From: DASQPR01 sp963797675
Lineage (GTDB): Bacteria; Actinomycetota; Actinomycetes; Mycobacteriales; Micromonosporaceae
Assembly (NCBI GenBank): GCA_963797675.1
Contig: CAWCQQ010000002.1
Span: 2,542,001-2,606,000, forward strand
Direction of reading: 5' to 3'
Length of the DNA: 64,000 bases
A program made the translations under genes and the position numbers. How positions within the stretch are numbered: position 1 is the stretch's first letter; each line of letters opens with the position of its first letter. Of the stretch, positions 16,124 to 25,436 are shown piece by piece. The notes below the pieces were generated by a model, which did no database searches, had not been told where the DNA came from, and worked only from the letters and a program-made list of their open reading frames with translations.

Positions 16124-16993
16124 TTACCAGGTGCCGGCGGTGGGCGGGTTCGGGTTGCCCCGCCGGCGGAGGTACTTCTCGAACTCCTGGGCGATCTCGT
16201 CGCCGGACGTCGTCTGCAGGCCTTCGTCGACGCTGCGTTCTTCCAGCTCGCGTACGTACTCGGCCAGCTCGGCATCCTGCTCGGCGGCGGCTCGGAGCTT
16301 CTGCTCCCACTCGGCCGACTCCTCGGCCAGGTCCTTCATCGGAACCGGCAGGTCGAGCACCTCTTCGACCCGGTGCAGCAGCGCCTGCGTCGCCTTCGGG
16401 CACGGCGGATTGTTTGCGTAGTGCGGCACGTGCACCCAGAACGACAGCGCGTCAAGTTCGGCCTTCACGCAGGCGTCGTGCAGGATGCCGACGATGCCGG
16501 TCGCACCCTCGTAGCGGGTCGGCGTCAGGTTGAAACGGTCCGCGGTGTCCTTCGTCCCGGCGCTGCCGCTGATCGGCAACGGCCGGCTGAACGCGACGTC
16601 GGCGAGCAGCGCGCCGAGCACGACGACACGCTCGACTTCGAGGCTGTGGCACATCTCCAGCACCTCGGCGCAGAACGTACGCCAGCGCATGCTCGGCTCG
16701 ATGCCCCGGATCAGCACGACATCGCGGTCGGTGCCGGGCGGTGTCGCGACCGAGAAACGCGTGGTCGGCCAGTCGATCGACCGGGTCTCGCCGTCGATCA
16801 GCGACACCACCGGACGGTTCACCTGGAAGTCGTAGTATTCCTCAGGGTCTATCGACGCGATGTGCCGCGCGCCCCAGACCTGCTCGAGGTGCTCGACGGC
16901 GGCGGTCGACGAGTCGGCGGCGTCATTCCACCCCTCGAACGCAGCGATCGCTACGGGGTTGCGCAGCACGGGAAGTCCGTCGAACTCACTCAC
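16124..16993 (-). CDS. PAC2 family protein
   Basis: A 289-residue protein of the PAC2 (proteasome assembly chaperone 2-like) family. Features are the N-terminal PVAIAAFEGWNDAADSST, the YYDFQVNRPVVSL strand, RGIEPSMRWRTF, VVVLGALLADVAFSRP and FWVHVPHYANNPPCPKAT. The C-terminal third is a charged helical tail (LAEESAEWEQKLRAAAEQ...). Archaeal and eukaryotic PAC2 proteins act in proteasome or ribosome maturation; the actinobacterial members are uncharacterised but sit near mshC and proteasome genes. It is divergent from a small unknown gene and ends before a T-tailed terminator. Confidence 0.9.
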   Translation of the reverse strand: MSEFDGLPVLRNPVAIAAFEGWNDAADSSTAAVEHLEQVWGARHIASIDPEEYYDFQVNRPVVSLIDGETRSIDWPTTRFSVATPPGTDRDVVLIRGIEPSMRWRTFCAEVLEMCHSLEVERVVVLGALLADVAFSRPLPISGSAGTKDTADRFNLTPTRYEGATGIVGILHDACVKAELDALSFWVHVPHYANNPPCPKATQALLHRVEEVLDLPVPMKDLAEESAEWEQKLRAAAEQDAELAEYVRELEERSVDEGLQTTSGDEIAQEFEKYLRRRGNPNPPTAGTW

Positions 16994-17102
16994 ACTCCTA
17001 CCCTACGTGGTGAGCGCCGATTGAGCCCGGATGGATCCGCCGGTGCGCCGCGTCGGCGATAATGGCGAGCGGCGGAACGCGTACGTTGTGGATGATGTGT
17101 CG

Positions 17103-17601
17103 ATGTACGTAGGTGTCGATCTTCTCGACGAACCGCTGCCGTTGCCGCAGATGGTGATCGCGTGGATGGTGCTCGGGTGCATCGAGATCGAGCGCGTCCC
17201 GTGGTGGGCGGCCGAGCTTCTGGTCCGCGGTCACGATGGTGAAGCATTACGCGAACTGGCCGGTCTCGGCGCGCGATACCGACGAGATCCGCGCGCTTCT
17301 GCCGGTGGTCGCAGGGGAGATGCGGTGTGCCGTTCCGGAGACGGTGACCGAGGCCGCTCAGGTGATCTTCGACGCGCTGGCGTCCGAGTGGTCGGCCAAC
17401 GCCATCAGCGACAGCGACGTCGCGGCATATGCGGATCGGGTGGTATTTCTGTCCTGGGAGTCGCCCTCGGTTCTGGAGATGCCGCTCGGCGCCATCTACG
17501 GCGTCGCCGATTTCCTGCACGCCGACTGGGGTCCGCCGAAGTCCGAGCTGATGGCGAAGGTCCGTCAGGCGTGCGCAGATCAACTGGCGGCGACCGCCTG
17601 A
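17103..17601 (+). CDS. Conserved hypothetical protein (one frameshift)
   Basis: After removing one base near 17255 (ctcggcgcgcgatacc) the two halves, beginning MYVGVDLLDEPLPLPQMV and ending CADQLAATA, form a protein of about 165 residues. It is largely helical, without signal or membrane segments; the pattern ERVPWWAAELLVRGHDGEALRELAGL suggests helical repeats. I recall similar unnamed actinobacterial proteins but no function. An earlier in-frame start at 17031 is possible. It lies 26 bases before the macro-domain gene and probably shares its transcript. Confidence 0.55.
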
Positions 17602-17627
17602 TCTCACCGGAACTGGAAGGGACGCGG

Positions 17628-18134
17628 ATGCGGATCACCACGGTCCTGGGTGACATCACCGAGCAGCACGTCGATGCGATCGTCAACGCGGCGAACTCCT
17701 CGCTGCTCGGCGGCGGGGGTGTCGACGGCTCGATCCATCGCCGGGGCGGCCCGGAGATCCTCGCGGCATGCCGAGCGCTGCGGGCATCGCACTACGGCAA
17801 AGGTCTCAAGACCGGGCAGGCAGTCGCAACGACGGCCGGCAATCTCCCCGCACGCTGGGTGATCCACACGGTCGGTCCGGTGTACGCGCACGCCGACGAC
17901 CGGTCCGAACTGCTCGCATCCTGTTACCACGAGTCGCTGCGCGTCGCCGACGAGTTGGGTGCCGTAACCGTCGCGTTTCCGGCGGTCTCGACCGGCATCT
18001 TCGGCTGGCCGCTCGATGATGCGGCCGCGATCGCGGTACGCGCCCTGCGTGCGACCGCGACGAACGTCGTCGAGGCACGGTTTGTCCTGTTCACGTCGGA
18101 CGCGCTCGACATCTTCACGGCGGCCCTCGTCTAA
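17628..18134 (+). CDS. Macro domain protein, O-acetyl-ADP-ribose deacetylase type
   Basis: A 168-residue stand-alone macro domain with an ATG preceded by ggaagggacg. The ADP-ribose-binding motifs are complete: GDITEQHVDAIVNAANSSL at the N-terminus (catalytic Asn in NAAN), GGGGVDGSIHRRGG and PAVSTGIFGWP. Such MacroD-type enzymes deacetylate O-acetyl-ADP-ribose and remove mono-ADP-ribose from acidic residues. No sirtuin or ADP-ribosyltransferase gene is adjacent. The stop is ten bases before the next small ORF. Confidence 0.92.
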   Translation: MRITTVLGDITEQHVDAIVNAANSSLLGGGGVDGSIHRRGGPEILAACRALRASHYGKGLKTGQAVATTAGNLPARWVIHTVGPVYAHADDRSELLASCYHESLRVADELGAVTVAFPAVSTGIFGWPLDDAAAIAVRALRATATNVVEARFVLFTSDALDIFTAALV

Positions 18135-18143
18135 CCTGAGCGC

Positions 18144-18405
18144 ATGGGGGACGCCGTACCTGATTTAGCCGGATTCCGGGAACGGTACGAGCGCTGGCGG
18201 GAGCTTAAGCTTCCGCGCGGTGGCGGCGGTCCGGCGCTGCCGGAGATCTGGACGTGCTTCGTCGAGATCGACATGTACGTGACCGGCTACATCGATCGGT
18301 TCCTCCGGGACAACGTCTTCCGCGTGTACCGTTCCGGCACGCTCGAATTCATCGAGCACCAGCTCGCCGAACTCGACGACTATCTGATGTGGACATCGGA
18401 TTGGC
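18144..18405 (+). CDS. Hypothetical protein, probably truncated at its 3' end
   Basis: Begins MGDAVPDLAGFRERYERWRELK and keeps good coding character for about 85 residues, to DDYLMWTSDW (ALPEIWTCFVEIDMYVTGYIDRFLRDN). After that the same frame turns into an Arg-rich shadow that runs to 18632, while a different frame carries a Nudix remnant. So the original end seems lost by deletion. The protein is helical, aromatic-rich and unknown to me. Confidence 0.45.
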
Positions 18406-18594
18406 GTGACGATCACCGACACGGCAATGCGAGCCGCCGCCGAGTTGGAGATGGATGTGCAGATCACCGGCTTGCTCGGCGTCTACTCCGACCCGGGTAC
18501 GGTCTCGGCTCACCGGGACGGCGAGGTGCGGCAGGAGTTCATCGTCTGCTTCCGGGGCGAGGGCTTTCCGGAGCGCGGGGTGGACGAATCGTGA
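18406..18594 (+). pseudogene. Nudix hydrolase remnant
   Basis: The frame holds a recognisable middle of a Nudix protein: AMRAAAELEMDVQITGLLGVY, SDPGTVSAHRDGEVRQEF, IVCFRGEGF. In intact relatives the first part is AVREVREETG, the core of the Nudix box (G-x5-E-x7-REUxEExGU). Here the glutamates are replaced and everything before and after is missing. This is therefore a dead fragment, joined directly to the truncated upstream gene. Confidence 0.6.
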
Positions 18595-18708
18595 TCGACG
18601 AGGCCCTGATGCTGGCTACGAAGAGGTTGTAGCGAAGCGATACGGCCGGTCAGGATGTGTGGCGGGCGCCACAGAGCGGTCTCACTCGAATATGAAACCG
18701 TCAGAGCC

Positions 18709-18742
18709 ACACAACGGTGTGTAGTTGCACAACTACTTGACG
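18709..18742. promoter_or_regulatory. Two abutting inverted repeats next to a ttgacg box
   Basis: ACACA-acgg-TGTGT (18709-18722) runs straight into the perfect 16-base palindrome gtagttgcacaactac (18721-18736), followed by ttgacg (18737-18742) and tataaa. The arrangement looks like a repressor operator over a promoter reading to the right. Between 18595 and 18820 I see no gene. Confidence 0.45.
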
Positions 18743-18820
18743 TATAAATCAGATCCGAATGCGGTCACGGTTCTGTTACGTCGGCCGCGCGGCGCCGGAT
18801 TGTCGCGGATGGTCATAGGC

Positions 18821-19048
18821 ATGGACATGTTCGATCAGCGTACGGACGCAGCCACGGATTCACATTCTCCGATCGCTCCCACACCGATCGTCCGCCAGCG
18901 CGGTGCCAACAATGCCGTACGGCGGCGCAGGTCGCTCGGCGACACCTGCCGGCGCCTTGGCGTCAGCTGCGGCCGGCCGGCGGTCTTCATGCCGATGCGT
19001 GCGTTCGAGGAGCGTCCGTTCCCGCAGGCGACGTGCCCCCGGCGGTGA
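18821..19048 (+). CDS. Possible small protein of 75 residues
   Basis: An ATG-started frame (MDMFDQRTDAATDSHSPI to FPQATCPRR, 75 residues) with three cysteines and a basic middle. I recognise no domain. Support is contextual: it follows the operator-like palindromes and its TGA lies inside the first arm of a 12-bp terminator-type hairpin. A start twelve bases earlier is possible. It could still be non-coding. Confidence 0.35.
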   Translation: MDMFDQRTDAATDSHSPIAPTPIVRQRGANNAVRRRRSLGDTCRRLGVSCGRPAVFMPMRAFEERPFPQATCPRR

Positions 19049-19080
19049 TCGGCCGGCCACCACGGCGACCGGCCGATCAC
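19045..19080. terminator. Bidirectional hairpin terminator
   Basis: gtgatcggccgg (19045-19056) pairs perfectly with ccggccgatcac (19069-19080), a 12-bp stem with a 12-base loop. It sits exactly between the stop of the rightward 75-residue ORF and the stop of the leftward 45-residue ORF, as expected for a shared terminator of convergent genes. Confidence 0.6.
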
Positions 19081-19084
19081 GGGA

Positions 19085-19222
19085 TCAGCGCCCTCGGTTG
19101 CTGAAGCGGAGATAGTCGTCCTCGGCGCTCGTCGGATCGCTATACCGCACCAGGCGGGCGTGGCGGCGAGATGCCAGGTGTGCCTTCGGTTGCGCGTACC
19201 GGATCGTGATGTTTTTTCTCAT
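19085..19222 (-). CDS. Possible basic small protein of 45 residues
   Basis: MRKNITIRYAQPKAHLASRR continues to DDYLRFSNRGR; the protein is strongly basic with an acidic patch (DPTSAEDDY). It ends five bases from the 12-bp hairpin and starts back to back with the MocR regulator gene. The composition differs from a random shadow frame, but no family is recognised and no clear ribosome site is seen. Confidence 0.35.
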   Translation of the reverse strand: MRKNITIRYAQPKAHLASRRHARLVRYSDPTSAEDDYLRFSNRGR

Positions 19223-19268
19223 GAATGAAACGGTAGGGCGGATCGGACTGCCACTACGATCCATTGCT

Positions 19269-20678
19269 GTGGCGGAATCACAGACCAATCTTGGCTGGGA
19301 TGTCCTCCTCGACCTGACCGCCTACCGCGGTGCGCTGAGCGACCGTCTGACCGTCGCCATTCGCGCGGCGATCCGCGACGGGCGGCTGCCGCATCACACG
19401 GCACTGCCGCCGAGCCGGACGCTGGCCGCCGAGTTGGGCATGTCCCGCTGGACCGTCACTCGGGCGTACGGGCAGCTGATCGCCGAGTGCTACCTCGAGG
19501 CGCGGACCGGCTCGGCCACGCGGGTCAGCTGGGTCCCGGAACAGACCGGCGAACGTCCGCAACCCGTTCGCAAGCCTGCGATCGCGCGCCGATACGACAT
19601 GGAGCCCGGACAGCCGGATCTGCGCGCGTTTCCACGCCGCCGCTGGCTGCAGGCGTTGGCTACGGCGGCGCAGACCGCGTCCTACGCGGATCTCGACTAT
19701 CCGGAGCCGGGTGGCACCGAGCGCCTCCGGACGGTCCTGTCGGCGTACCTGAATCGTGTCCGCGGCGCCGCTGCCACGCCCGGGCAGGTGAATGTGTGTT
19801 TCGGTGCCGGGCAGGCGATGCTGCGCATCGCAACGGCGCTGCGGGCCGACGGCCATACCTCGATCGCGGTCGAGGACCCCGGTCCTACCCGGTTGTGGCA
19901 GGCGGCGACGCTGGCCGGTCTGACGCTCGTACCGATCCCGGTGGACGAGCATGGCATGGTCGTGTCGATGCTGGCCGATCACCCGGACGTCCGGGCGGTG
20001 TGCGTCGGTGCTGCGCACCACTATCCGCTGGGCGCCGTCCTCGCGCCGGCGCGCCGGGCCGCGCTGTTGGACTGGGTACGGCGGGTGGACGGGCTGATCG
20101 TCGAGGACGATTACGACGCGGAATTTCGCTACAACCGGCCGCCGACCGCGACGATCCAGGGGATGGAGCCGCGCCGGGTCGCGCTGCTGGGTTCGGTCAC
20201 GAAGACGATCGGCCCGACCGTCGGGATCGGCTGGGCGGTCACGCCTCCACAGTGGACGGATACGCTGCGGACCGATGACCGACTGCAGATCATGCCGTCA
20301 TCGTTGACGCAGCTCGCCTTCGCCGAGTTCATCGAGGCTGGCGCGTACGACCGGCATCTGCGCGCGTCACGGGTGCGATTCCGGGCTCGTCGCGACACGC
20401 TGATCGCGGCGCTGCAGCGGATTCCGGGTTGCCGGATCCACGGCGCCGAGGCCGGCGTACACGTGCTTCTTGATCTTCCGGCCGGGTGTGATGCGGCCGC
20501 CGTGATGTGGGCCGGGCGGCGGCGGGGCCTGTTCGTCTACGACATCGCCGGTGCGCGGATCCGACCGGAGTCCTATCCAGGGCCGACGCTGATGCTGGGG
20601 TACGCGAATCTCGCCGACCATCTCGTCGAGGAGGCCGTGACATTGCTCGCTGGGATCATCGAGGCCGAGACGCCGTGA
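19269..20678 (+). CDS. MocR/PdxR-type regulator (GntR helix-turn-helix fused to aminotransferase domain)
   Basis: A PLP-dependent transcriptional regulator of about 469 residues. The N-terminal winged helix-turn-helix (AIRAAIRDGRLPHHTALPPSR, then AAELGMSRWTVTRAYGQLIAE) is followed by a fold-type I aminotransferase domain. That domain has the PLP strand IVEDDYDAEFRY and the Schiff-base lysine in LLGSVTKTIGPTVGIGW. I favour the GTG at 19269 because tacgat ten bases upstream looks like a -10 box, giving a leaderless or nearly leaderless message; upstream in-frame ATGs at 19206 and 19221 are alternatives. PdxR members activate vitamin B6 synthesis and other MocRs control neighbouring genes; no pdxS/T is here, so the target is unknown. 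Confidence 0.9.
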   Translation: MAESQTNLGWDVLLDLTAYRGALSDRLTVAIRAAIRDGRLPHHTALPPSRTLAAELGMSRWTVTRAYGQLIAECYLEARTGSATRVSWVPEQTGERPQPVRKPAIARRYDMEPGQPDLRAFPRRRWLQALATAAQTASYADLDYPEPGGTERLRTVLSAYLNRVRGAAATPGQVNVCFGAGQAMLRIATALRADGHTSIAVEDPGPTRLWQAATLAGLTLVPIPVDEHGMVVSMLADHPDVRAVCVGAAHHYPLGAVLAPARRAALLDWVRRVDGLIVEDDYDAEFRYNRPPTATIQGMEPRRVALLGSVTKTIGPTVGIGWAVTPPQWTDTLRTDDRLQIMPSSLTQLAFAEFIEAGAYDRHLRASRVRFRARRDTLIAALQRIPGCRIHGAEAGVHVLLDLPAGCDAAAVMWAGRRRGLFVYDIAGARIRPESYPGPTLMLGYANLADHLVEEAVTLLAGIIEAETP

Positions 20679-20695
20679 GTTTGGCAGCGCGCGGG

Positions 20696-21070
20696 TCAGC
20701 GGTAGCGGAATCCGTCGAACATTCGGCGGAAGAAGCCACCCTCGACCGGAAGCGCCGGCTCCGGCGGAGGCGCGGTCGTGCGGAGCCGGCCGACCGGCTT
20801 GTCGTAGTCGGCTCGAGCGATCGCGTCGACGACCTCGTCGTCGGTGAAGTTTTCCGAGTCGGGTACGTCCTCGACCAGCCCGACCAGCATGCCGTCACGC
20901 ATGATCTGCGCGTCCAGCGCCGCTGCGCCGTCGGCGTCCCAGATCGCCTGCCGGCCGTCGGGAAGATCCACCCGTACGCCGAACCGGGACGCCTGGCCCA
21001 TGAACAGGTGCGCCGGGACGCCACGCTCCCGGAGCCGATCAACCACCCGCCGTGCCCGCAGTTCCAACAT
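20696..21070 (-). CDS. Conserved hypothetical protein
   Basis: A 124-residue protein (MLELRARRVVDRLRERGVPAH to FFRRMFDGFRYR) that converges on the MocR gene. It is mixed helix and strand with an acidic C-terminal half and no motif I recognise. The phrase GVRVDLPDGRQAIWDADGAAALDAQIM suggests a small alpha/beta domain. It has good coding character and is divergent from the HAD phosphatase, with about 135 bases between the starts. Confidence 0.65.
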   Translation of the reverse strand: MLELRARRVVDRLRERGVPAHLFMGQASRFGVRVDLPDGRQAIWDADGAAALDAQIMRDGMLVGLVEDVPDSENFTDDEVVDAIARADYDKPVGRLRTTAPPPEPALPVEGGFFRRMFDGFRYR

Positions 21071-21205
21071 CGCCCAAATTTAGCCGAGATTCCTGGGAGA
21101 ACGCCGACAACAAGCCGTACGGCGAATCGGACGCTTCCAAGATCGCCATCTCGTAGACATCTGCTGGTCATAGCGGCGTGCCGGCCGGCGGTTACGCTGG
21201 CGATC

Positions 21206-21898
21206 GTGACCGATACCGCGCCTGCCGTCAAAACACTTCAAGCCGTCCTCTTCGACATGGACGGGACGCTGGTGGACAGCGAGAAGGTGTGGCAGGCGGC
21301 GCTGGACGAACTCGCCGAGCGGCACGGTGCGCGCCTGTCCGACGAGACGAGGCTGGCGATGCTCGGTACCACGACATCCGACGCGATGCGGATCCTCTAC
21401 GCCGATATCGAGCAGCCGTGGCAGGACCACGACGAGGGCGGCCGGTGGCTCGAAGATCGCGTGATGGCGCTGTTCGCCGGCGGTGTCATGTGGCGCCCCG
21501 GGGCGCTGGAGCTGCTCGTCGCGGTCAAAGCGGCCGGCATCAAGACCGCGCTGGTCACGGCGACCGCGCGGCACATCACCGAGGCGATGCTGGACACGAT
21601 GGGCCGTGACAACTTCGACATCGTGATCACCGACGACGACGTCACGAACGGCAAACCGAATCCCGAACCTTACGAATGCGCGGCCGCAGCGCTCGACGTA
21701 CAGACGGATCACTGCGTCGCGATCGAGGATTCGCCGACCGGCTGCGCGGCAGCGCTCGCGGCCGGTTGTGCCGTGCTGGCCGTACCGGCTGAGGTTGATC
21801 TTTCGCATCTGACGGCTGTGACGCACGCGCGCAGCCTGCTCGACGTCGACGTCGCGTTCCTGCGCCGGTTGATCCGGGAAACGTCAGCGGGCCGATAG
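21206..21898 (+). CDS. HAD-superfamily phosphatase (beta-phosphoglucomutase-like)
   Basis: A 230-residue HAD hydrolase starting at GTG. Motif I is LFDMDGTLVDSE (Asp nucleophile and acid/base), motif II is ALVTATARH, motif III includes the lysine of NGKPNPEPYE, and motif IV is AIEDSPTGC. The helical cap after motif I is of the small C1 type. Such enzymes dephosphorylate sugar phosphates or mutate them; the substrate cannot be deduced. It converges on the ABC permease gene with 33 bases between stops. Confidence 0.88.
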   Translation: MTDTAPAVKTLQAVLFDMDGTLVDSEKVWQAALDELAERHGARLSDETRLAMLGTTTSDAMRILYADIEQPWQDHDEGGRWLEDRVMALFAGGVMWRPGALELLVAVKAAGIKTALVTATARHITEAMLDTMGRDNFDIVITDDDVTNGKPNPEPYECAAAALDVQTDHCVAIEDSPTGCAAALAAGCAVLAVPAEVDLSHLTAVTHARSLLDVDVAFLRRLIRETSAGR

Positions 21899-21931
21899 GG
21901 TCCCCGCACCCCATCGGCCCACCCCCGTTGG

Positions 21932-24476
21932 TCACTCGTAGCTGATCGCTCCGAGGACGTTTGTGCGGGCCGCGCGGATCGCCGGCAGGATCGCCGCGAC
22001 CACGCCGACAATCGCGGCCAGGATCAAGAACACGACCATCTGCCCGTACGGGAGGGTCAGATCCTTGATGCCCTTGTCCTTGAGTGCCCGTACGACCGAC
22101 GCGCCCAGCCCGGTGCCGACCGCGATGCCGAGGACCGCGCCGAATACCGAGATCACCACGGATTCGACCGTGACCATGTACATCGTGCTGGCCCGGGACA
22201 GGCCGATCGCCCGGAGCAGACCGATCTCCCGGGTGCGTTCCAGCACCGACAGCGCCAGCGTGTTGATCACGCCGAGGATGGCGATCACGATGGCCAGCGC
22301 AAGCAGGGTCTGGATGATCGTCAGCACCGTGTCGATGCTGTTGGCCTGCTGGGTGACGTAGTCGCTGAAGTCATTGACGCTCGCCTCCGGGCTGTTCGCC
22401 AGCAGCGCGTTGACCTTGGCCTGGATCGGTTTGACGGCGGCGCCGCTGTCCAGCTGGATGTAGGCCTGCACCGGCTGGAGCGGTCCGGAGGTTGCGGGTC
22501 ACCGCGGTGTTGAAGAACCAGCCATTGATCAGCTGGCTCTTCGCGAAGATGCCGGAGACGGTAGAACGTCTGCGGGCGACCCTGCGTGAACTGCACGGTG
22601 ATCGTGCTGCCCACGTGCAGACCGGCCTTCGATGCCGTCGGTGCGTCGACGACTACCTGATTCGGTGCGATCGACGTGATCGAGCCACTCGCCGCGGTCA
22701 GCGAGAACACGTCGGTCAACGTACGCGGATCGCTGATCGCCGCGATCCCGGTGGCGTGACCGTTGAGCCGCGCCGTGTCCTCGAAGAGGCCGCCGACCTC
22801 GTGAACGCCGGGGATCGCCGCGGCCTGTGTCAGCACGGCCGGGTCGAAGCCGGTCAAACCGTCATCCGAGCCGGAGACGACCAACTGCGCCTGGATCGTC
22901 GAGGTGGCGGCGCTGGTCACGCTCGTCTTCACCGAATCGAGGACGACCGTGATGCCGACCACCAGCGCGATGCCGATCATCAGCGCGGCCGCCGTGATCG
23001 CGGTACGGCGCGGGTTTCGGGCCGAGTTGCGCTTGCCGAGCATGCCCGGCACCGACCGGCTGAACAGCATTCCGAGCACGCCGACGATCGGTCCGCTGAT
23101 GGCGGGCGTCAGGACGGCGATACCGAAGAAGCACAGCAGTACGCCGACCACGATCAAGGTCAGCGTCGAACCGCCGGCTCCGGCCAGACCGGTGCCGAGT
23201 AACGCGCCGCCGACCGCAAAGATCACCGCGCCGACGATCGTCATTCTGGTCAGCGGACGATCCGGAGTGGCCGCCTCGCGCATCGCCGCGATCGGCGCGA
23301 TCCGGGCGGCCCGCAGCGCCGGAAGCAGCGCGGCGATCATGGTGATCGTGATGCCGACCGCATACGACGCGATGATCGCACTCGCCGGGATGGCCAGCCC
23401 GGTAATCTGCAACGCACCGCCGCCGACGTGCGAGAACACGTAGGCGAGCACCGCACCGACACCGATGCCGGCGCCGATTCCGATGGTGGATGCGACCACT
23501 CCGATGGCGAGCGCTTCGGTGAGCACCGATCCGATCATCTGGTTCCGGCTGCCGCCGAGCGCCCGGAGCAACGCGAGTTCCTTCGTACGCTGCGCGACGA
23601 TGATCGAGAACGTGTTCAGGATCAGGAAGATGCCGACGAACAGCGCGACGCCGGCGAAGCCGAGGAAGATGTCGTTGACGAACGACAGCGCCGTGGTCAG
23701 CGTTGCGGTCTGCTGCGCGGCGAGCTGCGCACCGGTCTGCACGACGTAGTCGCCGCCCAACGCGTTCTTCACCGCATCCCGCAACTGGGTGTCGCTCTCG
23801 CCCGCGGTCGGTTTGACGTCGACGGCAGTGAATACGCCGGTGTTGTGCAGCATCAACTGCTGCGCCACCGGTGTGGTGAACGCGACCGTCTGCTCGCCGC
23901 CGAGGGAGTCGCGGTTACCGCTGAAGACGAACGTGCCCACCAGCGTGTACGTGTGCTCGAACCGTACACGGACACCCCGACCTGCTGGCCGACCGTGAAA
24001 CCGCCCTGCTTGGCGACGCCCTCGTTGACCGCGATCTCGGAGTCCGCCTGCGGCCCGCGACCGTCGTTGATGGACACCAGGTCGCTGGTACCGGTCCAGT
24101 TGATGCCGAATCGCGGTGCGCCGGCGGTCTTGAGCACCTTCCCGTCCGGCCCGACCACGTGGGCGCCATCGGCCTGGACGAGGCCGGTGGCCCCGGACAC
24201 GCCCGGAATGGCCTTGATCCGGTCGACGAGGCTCACCGGAATGTTCTCCGGGATCGACTGGCCGCCGTTCTGCTGGCTGGCCGGTGCCGGTTGGCCGGTC
24301 ACCTGCACGGCGGTGTGTGAGTAGGCGTTGGCGAACAGACTGTTGAACGAGTTGCTCAACGTGCTGGTGAGCACGAACGAGCCGGCCACGAACATCACGC
24401 CGAGCACGACCGCAAGCCCGGAGAGGATCAGCCGGAGCTTGCGGGAGAGCAGACTCTTGAACGTCGCGCGGAGCAT
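21932..24476 (-). CDS. ABC transporter permease, MacB/FtsX family (three frameshifts)
   Basis: An 847-residue permease after repair, with two FtsX-type domains. The N-terminus (MLRATFKSLLSRKLRLILSG) has one helix, then an extracytoplasmic domain; the first core reads FVGIFLILNTFSIIVAQRTKE, ALLRALGGSR, and the second NTLALSVLERTREIGLLRAIG. The frame breaks at about 23965 (one base missing), 22563 (extra base in ttctaccg) and 22493 (extra base in ctccggacc). The net correction restores a whole number of codons and the usual length. Its ATG shares a base with the TGA of the ATPase gene. It probably exports lipids, peptides or drugs, or acts in a mechanotransmission complex. Confidence 0.88.
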
Positions 24477-25225
24477 CAGGAGACACCGACCGCGAACGTG
24501 TCGAGCCGTTTCATCATGTCGAGGACGGCGTCCGCGGTCGGTGACCGGAGTTCGGTGACGATCGCGCCGTCGGCCAGGAAGATCACCCGGTCGGCGTACG
24601 CGGCGGCGTTGGGGTCGTGGGTGACCATGACGATGGTCTGGCCGAACTCCCGGACCGAATTTCGGAGGAAGCCGAGGACCTCGGCGCCGGACCGGGAGTC
24701 CAGGTTGCCGGTCGGCTCGTCCGCGAAGATCACCTCTGGGCGGGACACGAGCGCCCGGGCGCACGCGACCCGCTGCTGCTGGCCGCCGGACAGCTGGGTC
24801 GGGCGGTGCCCGAGCCGGTCACGGAGACCGACGGCGTCGATAACCCGGTCGTACCACTCCTGGTTCGGCTTCATCCCGGCGATCGCGAGGGGGAGCAGGA
24901 TGTTCTCCGCGGCGGTCAGCGTCGGCAGGAGGTTGAACTGCTGGAAGATGAATCCGACCTGCTCACGTCGCAGTTTCGTGAGGGCCGCGTCATTGAGGCC
25001 GGTGAGCCGCGTCTCGCCGACGAACACATCACCACGGGTGACGGTGTCGAGGCCGGCGAGACAGTGCATGAGCGTCGACTTGCCGGAGCCGGATGGCCCC
25101 ATGATCGCCGTATATTCGGCCCGGCGAAGGTCGACGGTTACTCCGCGCAACGCGGTGACCTGGGCTTCGCCTGATCCGTACACCTTCCACACGTCGTCAG
25201 CGCGGGTGGCGGCCGTGGGTGTCAC
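24476..25225 (-). CDS. ABC transporter ATP-binding protein, MacB/LolD type
   Basis: A 249-residue ATPase. All nucleotide-binding motifs are intact: Walker A GPSGSGKST, Q-loop FIFQQFNLLP, signature LSGGQQQRVACARAL, Walker B VIFADEPTGNLD and the H-loop histidine in MVTHDP. A GTG start with aggagg eight bases upstream is much better than the open frame that continues farther back. The TGATG overlap with the permease shows translational coupling. Together they form a typical two-gene MacB/LolCDE-like exporter without a periplasmic adaptor, as in other Gram-positives. Confidence 0.92.
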   Translation of the reverse strand: MTPTAATRADDVWKVYGSGEAQVTALRGVTVDLRRAEYTAIMGPSGSGKSTLMHCLAGLDTVTRGDVFVGETRLTGLNDAALTKLRREQVGFIFQQFNLLPTLTAAENILLPLAIAGMKPNQEWYDRVIDAVGLRDRLGHRPTQLSGGQQQRVACARALVSRPEVIFADEPTGNLDSRSGAEVLGFLRNSVREFGQTIVMVTHDPNAAAYADRVIFLADGAIVTELRSPTADAVLDMMKRLDTFAVGVS

Positions 25226-25436
25226 TGGGTATGCCTCCTGGGTAGACCTCGCGCCGGAGTCCCGGCGCAACTCACCCATGGTGACGGGTCCACGCACCGA
25301 TTGCGTCGGCCGCAGGTCGCATGTTTTGTGTCGTCTTCCCGGAGATCGGCCTCAGGGTCGGGCATCAGGGTAAGCCCCGGTCCGGCACCACATAACGAAT
25401 AAATCGGAAATGTCGTCGCGATGAGAGTGCGCACGA

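Noticed and set aside
20507..21205. Upstream extension of the HAD phosphatase frame to 463 residues
   Set aside because: The extension overlaps the MocR end and the minus-strand unknown gene and is Arg-rich; family length fits the GTG at 21206.
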